A DNA stretch of 59,303 nucleotides from IMG/VR virus record IMGVR_UViG_3300008266_000155, positions 1 to 59,303 of that record; one strand, written 5' to 3'. Position numbers and translations under genes: made by a program. The DNA comes from a virus. The notes beneath the pieces are model-generated. The model had not been told where the DNA came from, made no database searches, and worked only from the letters and a program-made list of their open reading frames with translations. The first letter of the stretch is position 1. Every line of letters begins with the position of its first letter. Below are positions 18,601 through 25,114 of this stretch, one piece after another.

Positions 18601-19422
18601 GGCATCTTCATGCGCCGCGGCTTCGACGCCGAGAAGTTCCTGGCGAAGAAGGCCGTGGTGCTCAAGACGGCGCGGCAGGTACTCACCTATCTCGAGCGCG
18701 TGAAGAAGACGATCGTTCAGTCGTCCGACAAGCTCGTCGCGATCAGGATGAGCGACCAGGGCGACGTCATCATCACCACCGATGCAACCCGGCAGGGCGG
18801 CGGCCGCTATTTCCTCAGCAAGAAGGTGACGGACGCGGCCGGCAAGGACTTCGTCAAGGTCAGCAGCCAGATGCGCATGGGCCTCTACCCGAACCGCGCG
18901 CTCGACACGATCGACCAGATCATCGCGCTGGGCGCCAGCTTCGAGGCGTCCGACAATGTCGACGTCGCGCGCGAGATCGCCGGCAAGGATGACCGCGCGT
19001 TCTCGATCAAGGTCACCACCAACAAGACCAAGACGCCAAGCAGCTCGAATGTCGAGGCCGACCCCATCGATCGCTTCACCGCCGACATCGACCGGCTGGA
19101 AGGATCGCTGCGGCGCCGGCTGGACCGGCTCGGCCTGGCCGACGTCGGCCTGCGGCTCGTGAAGGAGCTGCGGTTCAACTTCGAGGGCCAGTCGTTCCCG
19201 GCGTCGGGCATGTACCTGCGCGGGCTCATCACCGTCGCGCTGGACGCCGATAACCAGCAGATCCTCGATCACGAGGCGCTGCATGCCTTGAAGCGGCTGG
19301 GCGCGTTCACCCCTGTCCAATCGGTCGAAGGCCGACTGGATGGCGCGATGGAACATCCCCCAGGCATATGCGGCGTTCCCCGAGTGGGCGCAGGTCGAGG
19401 AGGGCGTCGCGCATGCCTATGA
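12562..19422 (+). CDS. Giant polyvalent virion protein, fragment 2 (C5-MTase end, N6-MTase, strawberry-notch helicase, HExxH segment)
   Basis: 2286 residues from a TTG; true coding probably enters from fragment 1 by a one-base shift at 12538-12541. Residues 1-75 finish the C5-methyltransferase. Residues about 560-815 are an N6-adenine methyltransferase (VYEPTAGNGALL, then NPPFG near 697). Residues about 975-1700 are a strawberry-notch/SNF2-like helicase: Walker A GDQTGIGKG near 1066, VVDEAH near 1200, then GSTGLSLHAS and QMLGRVNRTGQ. Near 2236 is HEALH, a zinc-peptidase-like HExxH. The final 30 or so residues are out of frame. It resembles the P1 DarB type of protein that protects injected DNA. 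Confidence 0.8.
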   Translation: MSFDPNHLGDSYTKKTLIWGRFNADLPVAPVEATEGSKMWSQYGGKSQRTKNARSATPEGFSYGFFMANNAHDHQAMALANKFDRLDGKLIEQAIKVGVKPDAITNAVEDFYYMDLDDEAANKAIRDLMPGKPTPAQTRREALETSAPPVEDDRERQRRENVAKLDAIAQEGENKAAPSKGASNTVFTADKAAAARARLKAKLSGSQLNSGIDPETVQDGITLAGFHIEAGARKWADYTKAMIADLGEVVRPYLRGWYEAIRYYPGFDAQGMSTAAEIDAAGSNTATAETPTITARAPAEAPAESKPDQKAEKAENPVAPVSGVATSGKPEDKFRSIQIIRSGELPSWAYDGLNPEAFSDLADKMSVEELREASTTLTKMMLGGLGKIADPSRPISDSMPLIAVMQSERDAYRDEADRRDPPNLAASNKPAFADPLDEMRARGAKAFARGEPRIPPSELFNKKGAKEAEAWMAGYDRAMDGDATGGVSQPQLTAPPKAKTGESSMVEDIADAFRLAFSEGKGFQTILQARKHAEKVTRAPIQPGTEMAKIADEAIELGVVMRARDIVDEGRRDGSSEKAIYDQLVKLYEMQPNLSVRTSTSMRDQAYSTPVPLAYIASRLAGITPQTTVYEPTAGNGALLIEAAPAKSVTNELNPDRRAALELQGFKPMSLDASAGSTGKQAREANGGKTFDVIIENPPFGVVRDDDGKSQTYKIDDRYSTNEIDHAIVMRSLTSMKGDGRAVLIIGGVNKLMKTREARSDAYNGKAKREFFLTLYGQYNVIDHFTVDGDLYAKQGAGYPVDVIVINGRGRSARKVPAADVPRIITSWADLRNQLDVAKTTGPAIGEADRPAVGSQPGRAGGIAGADGGRVGGSRPDTAGVGGAAARPAEPAVGGSPDRGGKRPADGPAQLQPQSGAAARPESADAAGVQRRPQVAEQSQASLFEDDTAAETQPALDAPDKPKPRQAPAAATPAAVDMSKPQVPYRPRSDAKGMDTLVPVNMQTSAQEALDDLEKQVGDIDEYVTRELGYSSAADMKRYLAAEQVDGVALGIYNFTKNAGLIIGDQTGIGKGRQVASILRWAIKNGKTPIFVTEKPNLYADMYRDLTDIGIEAMLGRPIKMFMTNSGESVPLDEDGKNTLKSPPAGPHQISMRRMAQSGDLEGHDIIFTTYAQMQTVKGEETERQKFLRAMAAKNGVIVVDEAHNAGGGGPAAREKVNDKGVVIINRATFVREILGLADAALYSSATYAKRPDVMDLYFKTDMSQAVDDISTLGDLITKGGIPMQQIVAAMLSRAGQYVRRERSFEGIVYDTPAVEVDTDKYEEFSRNIALIQSFSENFVKAAAGNIDQRLKEDGKQITPDGSTGGAGASSTNFTAVMHNVINQLLLSMKAQAAADRAIAALKRGKKPVITLANTNEAFIDEYAEQVGANVGDAIGIRFNDVLQRYLDRSRTVTIKKPFAKKGESERIYLSDDDLGPAGVAAYKEAKAAIAAADYDGLAVSPIDWIRAQITRAGYTVSEITGRGLTLDYRADGQSVLKMRPGSEKSITGRRSAISGFNSGKIDVLIINQSGSTGLSLHASEKVLNKNKRVMILAQAEGNIDTHMQMLGRVNRTGQVVLPDYQQLVAGIPAEKRPASILAKKMASLNANTTGARDSAVTAKDTPDFMNAYGDRVAASIMIENPDINRRLGEPISLDEEADTDGAMRKVTGRIPLLPLKEQEELYDLLQSEYEALIRQLEASGQNALEAKTLELDARTVEAATVKPGKGTASPFADAVYFEKVDAKRLGKPMTPAQIFDTILTKFEMDDRTEIDNKPSDEARLALLAALGRGIMKDKAGQARSAFATFKRQTVEAVKKDDAKRQMQVKLDDVQKRWEAIIDIVSPGQGVVLKTNEGNFYGIVTDVSFSGRAKNPLAMSAWRVDVALADPARSMNVPFSQLYTARTAPEKGGDFQIEIAPVNSIGSMPLLRAFEDMQAERREDRVMVTGNILAGFDFVNGAGQIVNFTDNEGRLRQGIFMRRGFDAEKFLAKKAVVLKTARQVLTYLERVKKTIVQSSDKLVAIRMSDQGDVIITTDATRQGGGRYFLSKKVTDAAGKDFVKVSSQMRMGLYPNRALDTIDQIIALGASFEASDNVDVAREIAGKDDRAFSIKVTTNKTKTPSSSNVEADPIDRFTADIDRLEGSLRRRLDRLGLADVGLRLVKELRFNFEGQSFPASGMYLRGLITVALDADNQQILDHEALHALKRLGAFTPVQSVEGRLDGAMEHPPGICGVPRVGAGRGGRRACL
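15068..15367 (+). CDS. Possible nested gene in the +1 frame of the polyvalent gene, between methylase and helicase
   Basis: 99 residues, ATG with AGGA 9 bases upstream. The product is a well-formed helical protein (MSQKQLDQLSEKLIDLLSDL, then a Glu/Leu-rich middle and an Asn/Arg-rich end). Over the same bases the main frame gives a Gly/Ala/Arg/Pro linker that looks like off-frame translation. Either a small gene is overprinted on the linker, or methylase, small gene and helicase were once separate and later fused. No family recognised. Confidence 0.5.
   Translation: MSQKQLDQLSEKLIDLLSDLSQAELAESLAQMVDEWEEAGLIPPESAALLRDQPSLQSADLLIEAASAPLTDRLNFNRNQELPRALKAQTPQAFSDALR
19306..19339 (+). other. Apparent frameshift 2 in the giant gene
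   Basis: Sense moves from the frame ending ALKRLGAFTPVQ to the +1 frame reading SKADWMARWNIPQAY somewhere in this interval. The exact base cannot be placed. An extra base, or two missing bases, would explain it. Confidence 0.55.
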
Positions 19423-20218
19423 GGCGTGGGCGAAGGATCGCTACAAGGTGTCGGGCGCGCTGCAGCGCATCTTCCAGCGGATCAAGAACATCCTCGAGGC
19501 GCTGCGCAATGGGCTGACCGGGCTCGGCTTCAAGTCGGTCGACGGCATCTTCCGCGACATCGAGCGCGGCGTCGTCGGCAAGCGGCTGGTCCGCGAGCGC
19601 GGAGATCCGGGCGTGCCGAGCAACGACGGCGAGCTGTTCCGGAAATCGATCATGCAGACCATGGAGCGGCCGACGGGCGGCGAGGCAGCCTTTGCGCTGC
19701 AGCGCGACCCGCGCACGGCCGCCGAGCGCCAGCGCGTCATGCAGGGCTTCATCGCGCGCGGACAGCCGCTCGATCGCGCCATTCGCATGCCGTTCGATTG
19801 GGTGGGCGGTGTCGACGCGGAGGGACGCTGGAACCCCGGGCGCTGGTTCTTCGACCAGACGTCGCGCACGCATCGTGACGACGGCCAAGTTCGACCCGAA
19901 CGGCCGCATGTCCTGGCTGAACGGGCCGATGGAGATCGCACGCGCCGGCCTGATCGATCGGCACGGCCAAGATCCGGAGTATGTGCAGCGGGAGCGCAAG
20001 CGCGCCAACGACGAGCGCGCGATCCTGATGGAAGGCGTCGAGGTCTTGAAGACGCTGGCCGATGCCAAGATCGGCATGGCCGAGGCGAAGGTGCTGCAAG
20101 CGATCCTCACCGGCGAGCCGGTCACCGACGCCGACATGGGCCGCCTGGCAGAGCCGATCCGCGTGGCGATCGACGAGCTGGGGCAGGAGGCCGTGGCGCT
20201 CGGCCTGCTGTCGCCTGA
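19340..20218 (+). CDS. Giant polyvalent virion protein, fragment 3
   Basis: 292 residues as an open frame, but only the first 178 or so look genuine (PEWAQVEEGVAHAYEAWAK, then RIFQRIKNILEALRNGLTGLGF). They continue the segment that follows the HEALH motif of fragment 2, displaced by +1. After RWFFDQTSR the frame turns into Arg/Asp/Pro-rich nonsense and the sense continues in the next frame. An AAGG 9 bases before the ATG gives weak support for independent restart. Best read as a broken middle piece of the giant protein. Confidence 0.55.
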   Translation: MARWNIPQAYAAFPEWAQVEEGVAHAYEAWAKDRYKVSGALQRIFQRIKNILEALRNGLTGLGFKSVDGIFRDIERGVVGKRLVRERGDPGVPSNDGELFRKSIMQTMERPTGGEAAFALQRDPRTAAERQRVMQGFIARGQPLDRAIRMPFDWVGGVDAEGRWNPGRWFFDQTSRTHRDDGQVRPERPHVLAERADGDRTRRPDRSARPRSGVCAAGAQARQRRARDPDGRRRGLEDAGRCQDRHGRGEGAASDPHRRAGHRRRHGPPGRADPRGDRRAGAGGRGARPAVA

Positions 20219-20786
20219 GAGCTATCAGCGCAATCGCGGCGCCTATCTGACGCGCGCCTATCAGCGCTACGAGCAGGAGCAGAACGGGCTGGTCAGCCTC
20301 ACCAACAAGATCATGGGCAGCCGCCGGAAGAAGATCATCGGCAACCAGTTCAAGGGCCGCGGCATGTTCGTGGACGTCGATGTGACGCGGCTGCTGCGCG
20401 ACGACCCCGAGTTCCAGACCGCGGCGCGCGGCAAGCCCGTGAACGGCGAGCGCTTCAAGGTCTACCAGTATGTGACCGAGAACGTCGACATCGACGGCGA
20501 GGTCACGGGGAGGTGCGCGGCGTCAGCGGCGACAAGATCACCATCTGGCGCGACTACACGAAGGAGGAGCGCGCCAAGATGGGCGAGATCCTCGATGCGC
20601 GCTACACGATCGGCAAGACCTATCTTGCAATGGCGCATGATCTGGCGACCGGCCGCTTCTACAAGGACATCTCCGAGAACGAGGAGTGGACCAAGAGCGT
20701 CGAGCCGGACCAGAAGTGGGTGGACGGCGCGAAGGCTCGCCAGCTTTGGGCCGACCCGGAGGTGCAGTGGGTCAAGGTGCCGATGA
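19692..20786 (+). CDS. Giant polyvalent virion protein, fragment 4
   Basis: The open frame is 364 residues, but genuine-looking sequence runs only from about 19868 (RIVTTAKFDPNGRMSWLN) to about 20510 (VYQYVTENVDIDGEVTG). This stretch contains GLIDRHGQDPEY and YLTRAYQRYEQE, patterns typical of the C-terminal part of phage polyvalent proteins. The ends on both sides are off-frame. Sense continues in the -1 frame after a GGGG run at 20507-20510. No good ribosome binding site precedes the genuine part. Confidence 0.5.
   Translation: MRCSATRARPPSASASCRASSRADSRSIAPFACRSIGWAVSTRRDAGTPGAGSSTRRRARIVTTAKFDPNGRMSWLNGPMEIARAGLIDRHGQDPEYVQRERKRANDERAILMEGVEVLKTLADAKIGMAEAKVLQAILTGEPVTDADMGRLAEPIRVAIDELGQEAVALGLLSPESYQRNRGAYLTRAYQRYEQEQNGLVSLTNKIMGSRRKKIIGNQFKGRGMFVDVDVTRLLRDDPEFQTAARGKPVNGERFKVYQYVTENVDIDGEVTGRCAASAATRSPSGATTRRRSAPRWARSSMRATRSARPILQWRMIWRPAASTRTSPRTRSGPRASSRTRSGWTARRLASFGPTRRCSGSRCR
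19859..19880 (+). other. Apparent frameshift 3 in the giant gene
   Basis: RWFFDQTSR in one frame is followed by RIVTTAKFDPNGRM in the +1 frame, so one base looks extra (or two are missing) in this interval. Confidence 0.55.
20507..20510 (+). other. Apparent frameshift 4 in the giant gene (G4 run)
   Basis: DIDGEVTG continues as GEVRGVSGDKITIW only if one G is added to this GGGG run. It is a homopolymer site like shift 1. Confidence 0.7.
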
Positions 20787-22288
20787 CGACGATCGGCAAC
20801 AGCGGCGGCAAGCTGCAGTGGGGCGCGCTCGCGGGCCGCTATGTGCGGGCCGAGATCTGGCGCGACATCAACGAGCTGCAGACGATGCAGACGCCGAATT
20901 TCTGGCGCACCCTGCTGACGCAGTGGAAGCTGAACAAGACCGCGCGCAGCCCGGTCACGCACATGAACAACGTCGTCTCCAACTTCATGTTCGCCGACCT
21001 GGCCGACATCCGGCTGCAGGACATCAAAGCCGGCATCCAGAGCTACATGAACAAGGACCAGAATTATCGCGAGGCGCTGGATAACGGCGCGTTCGGCGGC
21101 GACATGATGTCGGTCGAGGTGCGCGATAAGGTGCTCAAGCCGCTGCTGGACGAGATCGAGGCGCAGGGCGCGACGGCCAACACGCCGGCCGGCCGCGCGA
21201 AGTTCTTCACCCGCATGGCCGAGCTGATCTGGTCGAGCTGGAAGACCTTCGACGGCGCGATGCTGGACGCCTACCGCGTCGAGGACGAGCTGTTCCGCAT
21301 GGCGACCTATATGCGCCGCCGGCAGCTCGGCGACACGGCGGCCGACGCGGCCAACTTCGCGCGCGAGCAGTTCCTCGATTACGACATCCGGGCGCCATGG
21401 GTTCGCCTGGCGCGCAACACGGTGCTGCCGTTCATCAGCTACACCTACCGCGCCGCGCCGCTGATCGCCCGGGCCGTGGCGCACCGGCCGTGGAAGCTCG
21501 CGAAATACTTCGCCGTCGCCTATGCGCTGAACGCGCTGGCCTACGCCATGGACGACGAGAGCGACGAGGAGCGCGAGCGCGGCAGCCTGCGCAAGGACGA
21601 GCAGGGCTGGTCTTGGATCGGCGTGCCGCACATGGTCCGCATGCCTTTCCGCGACAAGGACGGCATGCCGACGTTCCTCGATGTGCGCCGCTTCATCCCG
21701 GCTGGCGACATCTTCGACATGGGCAAGGGCAGCTCTGCGATCGACATCCCGGCGCCGATCATGCTGGGCGGCCCGCTGATGCTCGGCGCCGAGCTGTTCC
21801 TCAACCGCCAGTCGTTCACCGGCAAGGACATCACCAACAGCCTCACCGATAGCTGGATGGACAAGGGCGCGAAGGTCGGCGATTGGGCGTTCAAGGCGTG
21901 GATGCCGAACGCGCTCTGGATCCCGAATAGCTGGTCGAACGCCCGCATGATGAATGCGTGGAACGGCGCGACCGAGGCAGACGGTCGCAGCTACAGCATG
22001 CCGCTGGCGCTCGCTGCATCGGTCGGCATCAAGCTCAAGCCGCAGGACGTCGATCAGGGCTACTTCTGGCAGTTCTTCGAATTGAAGAAGGCGCAGCAGG
22101 CTTTGCGCGCAGAAGCCCGCTCGTTCGGTCGCCAGCTCGAGCGCAACATCATCTCCCAGGCGCAGTATGAGCGCTCCGTCGAGCGGATCGTGAGCAAGCT
22201 GGGCGAGCTGTCGGCGCGAGGAGAGGCGCTTGCGAAACGGCAGGGCAGTGGTAGTGCTGGTGATGACACCGACACAGATGACGAATAG
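20513..22288 (+). CDS. Giant polyvalent virion protein, fragment 5 (C-terminal polyvalent-associated domain)
   Basis: 591 residues from a GTG that is poorly placed for initiation: GGGGAG abuts it. It continues fragment 4 as GEVRGVSGDK once one G is restored. Residues about 120-360 (NKTARSPVTHMNNVVSNF to WVRLARNTVLPFISYTYR) resemble a large polyvalent-protein-associated domain of the LPD38 type. Near 335-350 is a hydrophobic segment. The C-terminus is a coiled coil with an acidic tail. It is in the same frame as fragment 1, so the four shifts cancel. Restored, the protein would have about 4,618 codons. Confidence 0.7.
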   Translation: MRGVSGDKITIWRDYTKEERAKMGEILDARYTIGKTYLAMAHDLATGRFYKDISENEEWTKSVEPDQKWVDGAKARQLWADPEVQWVKVPMTTIGNSGGKLQWGALAGRYVRAEIWRDINELQTMQTPNFWRTLLTQWKLNKTARSPVTHMNNVVSNFMFADLADIRLQDIKAGIQSYMNKDQNYREALDNGAFGGDMMSVEVRDKVLKPLLDEIEAQGATANTPAGRAKFFTRMAELIWSSWKTFDGAMLDAYRVEDELFRMATYMRRRQLGDTAADAANFAREQFLDYDIRAPWVRLARNTVLPFISYTYRAAPLIARAVAHRPWKLAKYFAVAYALNALAYAMDDESDEERERGSLRKDEQGWSWIGVPHMVRMPFRDKDGMPTFLDVRRFIPAGDIFDMGKGSSAIDIPAPIMLGGPLMLGAELFLNRQSFTGKDITNSLTDSWMDKGAKVGDWAFKAWMPNALWIPNSWSNARMMNAWNGATEADGRSYSMPLALAASVGIKLKPQDVDQGYFWQFFELKKAQQALRAEARSFGRQLERNIISQAQYERSVERIVSKLGELSARGEALAKRQGSGSAGDDTDTDDE

Positions 22289-22324
22289 CGATGCCGAAGC
22301 CCGCAACGTTGCCGGAGATCGCGA

Positions 22325-22855
22325 ATGATTGTCTTCGCCTGTATCATCATTGCTTGCGCGCTGCTCAATCGCGTCCGCGGCGGCGGCTTTGGCGGGCAGT
22401 ATCTCCCGGGCCGGGCGCTGCTGTGGGTGGCACCGGCCGTTGCCGCGCTCGCATGGACAATTCATTCGTGGCCCGTCGCGCTCGCCTTCGGGCTCGGTTA
22501 TCTCGCATGGGGCCTGCCTTCCTGGGGGCACACCCTCGCGCGCCTTGGCGGATACACGCCCGGCCGCGAGGCATCGTGGCTTGAGCGCACGTTCGAGGGC
22601 ATCTGGCCGCGCGTGGCCGTGTCCATTCGGATGATGTTCGTCTTGCCGGGCGTGGCTGCCGTTGCGTGGCTGATCGGCGACTGGCGATTCCTCGCCGCCG
22701 CGCCCGCCTTCGCGGCCGCCGCGACGGCCGTCTACGTCATCCTGTTCCGGCCCATTGGCTCGCATGACTGGATGCGCGCCGAGATCGCCACGGGCGCGCT
22801 TTGGGGCCTGCTGCTGACCACACCCGCCTTCTTGAAGAATTGGAGCATCCCATGA
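22325..22855 (+). CDS. Polytopic membrane protein of the lysis region
   Basis: 176 residues with about five hydrophobic helices (near residues 1-15, 28-50, 52-68, 100-118 and 125-142) and an early NRVRGGGFGGQYLPGR motif. Similar membrane proteins with an RGGGF motif are common beside phage lysis genes, but their function is not established. The stop overlaps the ATG of the lipoprotein gene. It could modulate lysis or superinfection. Confidence 0.6.
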   Translation: MIVFACIIIACALLNRVRGGGFGGQYLPGRALLWVAPAVAALAWTIHSWPVALAFGLGYLAWGLPSWGHTLARLGGYTPGREASWLERTFEGIWPRVAVSIRMMFVLPGVAAVAWLIGDWRFLAAAPAFAAAATAVYVILFRPIGSHDWMRAEIATGALWGLLLTTPAFLKNWSIP

Positions 22856-22977
22856 AGAACGCTGCCATCGGGTTGGCGCTGCTGGCGCTTGCCTCGGTTC
22901 TTTCCGGCTGCGGCACGGCGGGAACGATCCTCTATTGCATTGCCGTCGATGGTGATCCCAGCCGCAAGTGCAACTGA
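22852..22977 (+). CDS. Small lipoprotein, possible spanin-like component
   Basis: 41 residues: an N-terminal Lys, a hydrophobic helix, then the lipobox LSGC with Cys at about position 20, and a short Cys-containing tail. Signal peptidase II would leave a lipoprotein of about 22 residues. Size and placement recall outer-membrane spanins (Rz1), but no overlapping Rz-type partner is seen. It overlaps the upstream membrane protein gene by 4 bases. Confidence 0.6.
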   Translation: MKNAAIGLALLALASVLSGCGTAGTILYCIAVDGDPSRKCN

Positions 22978-23002
22978 TGGCTCTGTCTTGTGAGGGAACG
23001 CC

Positions 23003-23818
23003 ATGACGATCGTGTTCGCCGGCCGCGCCAAGCGGCTCGAAGATCTCGACCTGCCGCGGATCGGCCACGAGATAGGCGTCGGCGAGGACGAGATCCACGC
23101 CGTCATGGAGGTTGAGGCCGCCGGCTCCGGCTTCGACAGCAAGGGGCGCGTCAAGGCGCTCTACGAGCCGCACATCGCCTGGCGCCAATCCAAGGGCGAG
23201 ACGCGCGACCTGCTGGCCAAGGCCGGGCTCGCCTATCCGAAGTGGAAGCGCGACTATCCCGCCGACAGCTACCCCCGGATCCTGCAGGCATACGAGATCG
23301 CCGGCGACGTCGCGCTGATGTCGACGAGCTGGGGGCTTGGTCAGATCATGGGGTTCAACCATGGCGCCGCCGGCTACAAGAGCGCCCGCGCCATGATCGA
23401 GGACTTCGCCGACGACGAGGATAACCACCTCGAGGCGATGATCCGCTTTATCGTCACGAACGGGCTCGACGACGAGATCCGCCGCCACGATTGGGCCGGA
23501 TTCGCGCGGGGCTATAACGGCGCTGGCTACAAGGCCAACAACTACGACACCAAGCTCGCCGCGGCGTTCGCGAAGTGGCGCAAGATCAAGGACACGCCTT
23601 GGTCGCCCGGGCAGGGCGTCGATGCGCCGGCGGCGCCCGTGCCGCCGCCTGCGCCTGTGCCCGTCCCCAAGGGCGGCGAGATCTACCCGGCCAAGCCCGT
23701 CCCGGCGCCGGTCAAGCCCGAGCCGACGCCACGCAACGACGGCGCCTTTGAGGCCCCCAAGAGCGAAGGCTTCTGGTCCCGCTTCCTCTCCGCTTTCCGC
23801 AAAAGGACATCGGCATGA
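23003..23818 (+). CDS. Endolysin, N-acetylmuramidase family (DUF3380)
   Basis: 271 residues. Residues 20-195 match the N-acetylmuramidase family (PF11860): the catalytic Glu is expected at E38 in MEVEAAGSGF, followed by ALYEPHIAWR and the STSWGLGQIMGFNH signature. The family cleaves the glycan backbone of peptidoglycan. A Pro-rich linker (210-250) and a short basic aromatic tail (FWSRFLSAFRKR) follow, which may bind membrane or wall. No signal peptide is visible, so release should depend on the downstream holin. The stop overlaps the holin start. Confidence 0.88.
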   Translation: MTIVFAGRAKRLEDLDLPRIGHEIGVGEDEIHAVMEVEAAGSGFDSKGRVKALYEPHIAWRQSKGETRDLLAKAGLAYPKWKRDYPADSYPRILQAYEIAGDVALMSTSWGLGQIMGFNHGAAGYKSARAMIEDFADDEDNHLEAMIRFIVTNGLDDEIRRHDWAGFARGYNGAGYKANNYDTKLAAAFAKWRKIKDTPWSPGQGVDAPAAPVPPPAPVPVPKGGEIYPAKPVPAPVKPEPTPRNDGAFEAPKSEGFWSRFLSAFRKRTSA

Positions 23819-24339
23819 TTCCCGACCTCATCGCAGCTTTGGGCAAGGCCGGCGCTCCTGTGCTCGGAACCATCATCGGCGGCCCTGTCGGCACGCTCGC
23901 CGGCGCCGCCATCGGTGCGCTGGCGGATGCCCTTGGCACCAAGCCGACGCCGGAAGCCGTCAAGACCGCCATCGAAACGCGGCCGGATGCGGCTGTGATC
24001 GTCCAGCGCGTTGAGGCCGAGAAGGCGCCAGCGCTAAACGCCGACCTCGAAGCCATCATGCGCGATCGGCAGGGCGCCCGCGACCAGACGATCGCGCTGG
24101 TGGACAAGGGCTCGCCTATCGCCTGGGGCGCGCCGATCGTGTCGGTTTTGGTGCTGTCCGGGTTCATCGGGCTCTCGTGGCTCGCCATGAACCCCTCGCC
24201 GACCGTGCGCGCTGATGTCGTGCTCTACCTGCTGGGCGCCTGGCAGACTCTGGCCGGCGGCGTCGTCGGGTATTGGGTCGGCTCGTCTGCAGGGTCTGCG
24301 TCGAAGGAAGTCGCGCTAAAGCAAATGGCGGCTCGCTGA
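23815..24339 (+). CDS. Holin, 3TM family
   Basis: 174 residues. An N-terminal Gly/Ala hydrophobic segment (about 15-40), then a charged loop containing RDRQGARDQT, then two C-terminal membrane helices (about 108-128 and 135-158). This order matches the three-transmembrane holin family first named in gene transfer agents (PF11351). It would open the inner membrane for the endolysin encoded just upstream, with ATGA overlap. Confidence 0.75.
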   Translation: MIPDLIAALGKAGAPVLGTIIGGPVGTLAGAAIGALADALGTKPTPEAVKTAIETRPDAAVIVQRVEAEKAPALNADLEAIMRDRQGARDQTIALVDKGSPIAWGAPIVSVLVLSGFIGLSWLAMNPSPTVRADVVLYLLGAWQTLAGGVVGYWVGSSAGSASKEVALKQMAAR

Positions 24340-24341
24340 CC

Positions 24342-24644
24342 ATGGCCGCGCCACGCCTATCCATGTCGACCGATGAGGCCGACACTATTGCCAAGCGCAC
24401 GGCCGAGCATTTGCGCCCGCTGATCGCCGACATGATCGAAGACGCTGAGGAAAAGCTGATGCTCAAGCTCGGGTTGGACCCGAGCAAGCCCGGGGAGATC
24501 CAGCGAGACTTTGCCTTCATGCGCAGCCAGCGCGAGCTGAAAGAGGCTGTCGTCAAGCAGGGGATCATCGCCGTCGTCGGCGTGTTCATCCTCGGGATCG
24601 TCACGGCCTTCGGCTTCTGGATCCGGTCAGGCATGCCGAAATGA
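24342..24644 (+). CDS. Small tail-anchored membrane protein
   Basis: 100 residues from ATG 24342, which fits better than an upstream off-frame extension. A soluble, charged N-terminal 70 residues (helical, with EDAEEKLMLKLGL) is followed by one membrane helix (about 74-95) and a short basic end. It sits directly after the holin and overlaps the next gene by 4 bases. A role in lysis timing is plausible, but nothing in the sequence proves it. Confidence 0.6.
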   Translation: MAAPRLSMSTDEADTIAKRTAEHLRPLIADMIEDAEEKLMLKLGLDPSKPGEIQRDFAFMRSQRELKEAVVKQGIIAVVGVFILGIVTAFGFWIRSGMPK

Positions 24645-25114
24645 AGCGCAGCCATCTCATCGCCGCGATGATCGTCTGGCCAATCGTGACGGCCGCGGGC
24701 GGATGGCTATTCCTGTCAACGGGCCCGCTGATCGAGGGCCGGCTCATGCCGGTCTTGTTGTCGCAAACGATCGACGATGTGAGCCGCAACAGCACCCGTG
24801 TCTGTTGGGATTGGCATTACTTCAAGCAGAGGAACGCGACACCGCTGAACGTCGCCTGGGCGTTTCAGGTCAACGGGCAAGCGGTCCGCACGGCCATCGT
24901 CACGACGGACGACGCCGGGCGGAACTCTCCTGTTGTGCGGGAGCTGCGACAGCGCCCGCCCGGATCCGGCGAGAGCGGGCTTTGCACCTTGATCCCCGAC
25001 GACATCGCGCAGGTGAAACGCATCACGATCGCCGGAGCGATCAACTACCAGACCAGTCACAGCTTCTGGACTATCTGGCAGTCGATCCCGCCCGTCGCTG
25101 TTCCCGACGCCTAA
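24641..25114 (+). CDS. Signal-anchored periplasmic protein, unknown
   Basis: 157 residues. An N-terminal signal anchor (residues 6-27) is followed by a mature domain with two Cys (near 55 and 115) that could form a disulphide outside the membrane. Trp-rich motifs include CWDWHYFK. Its 3' end overlaps by 3-4 bases the 3' end of the convergent lytic transglycosylase gene. No family recognised. It is last in the lysis operon. Confidence 0.6.
   Translation: MKRSHLIAAMIVWPIVTAAGGWLFLSTGPLIEGRLMPVLLSQTIDDVSRNSTRVCWDWHYFKQRNATPLNVAWAFQVNGQAVRTAIVTTDDAGRNSPVVRELRQRPPGSGESGLCTLIPDDIAQVKRITIAGAINYQTSHSFWTIWQSIPPVAVPDA

Noticed and set aside
22291-22584. Open frame overlapping the start of the lysis membrane protein
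   Set aside because: Arg/Pro-rich off-frame composition; the frame at 22325 encodes a clear membrane protein.
2208-23488. Very long open frames on the minus strand opposite structural genes (2208-3731, 9008-11623, 15304-19356, 20462-23488)
   Set aside because: They mirror convincing plus-strand genes, have Arg/Ala/Leu/Val-rich off-frame composition and no ribosome sites. GC-rich third positions remove stops from the opposite strand.
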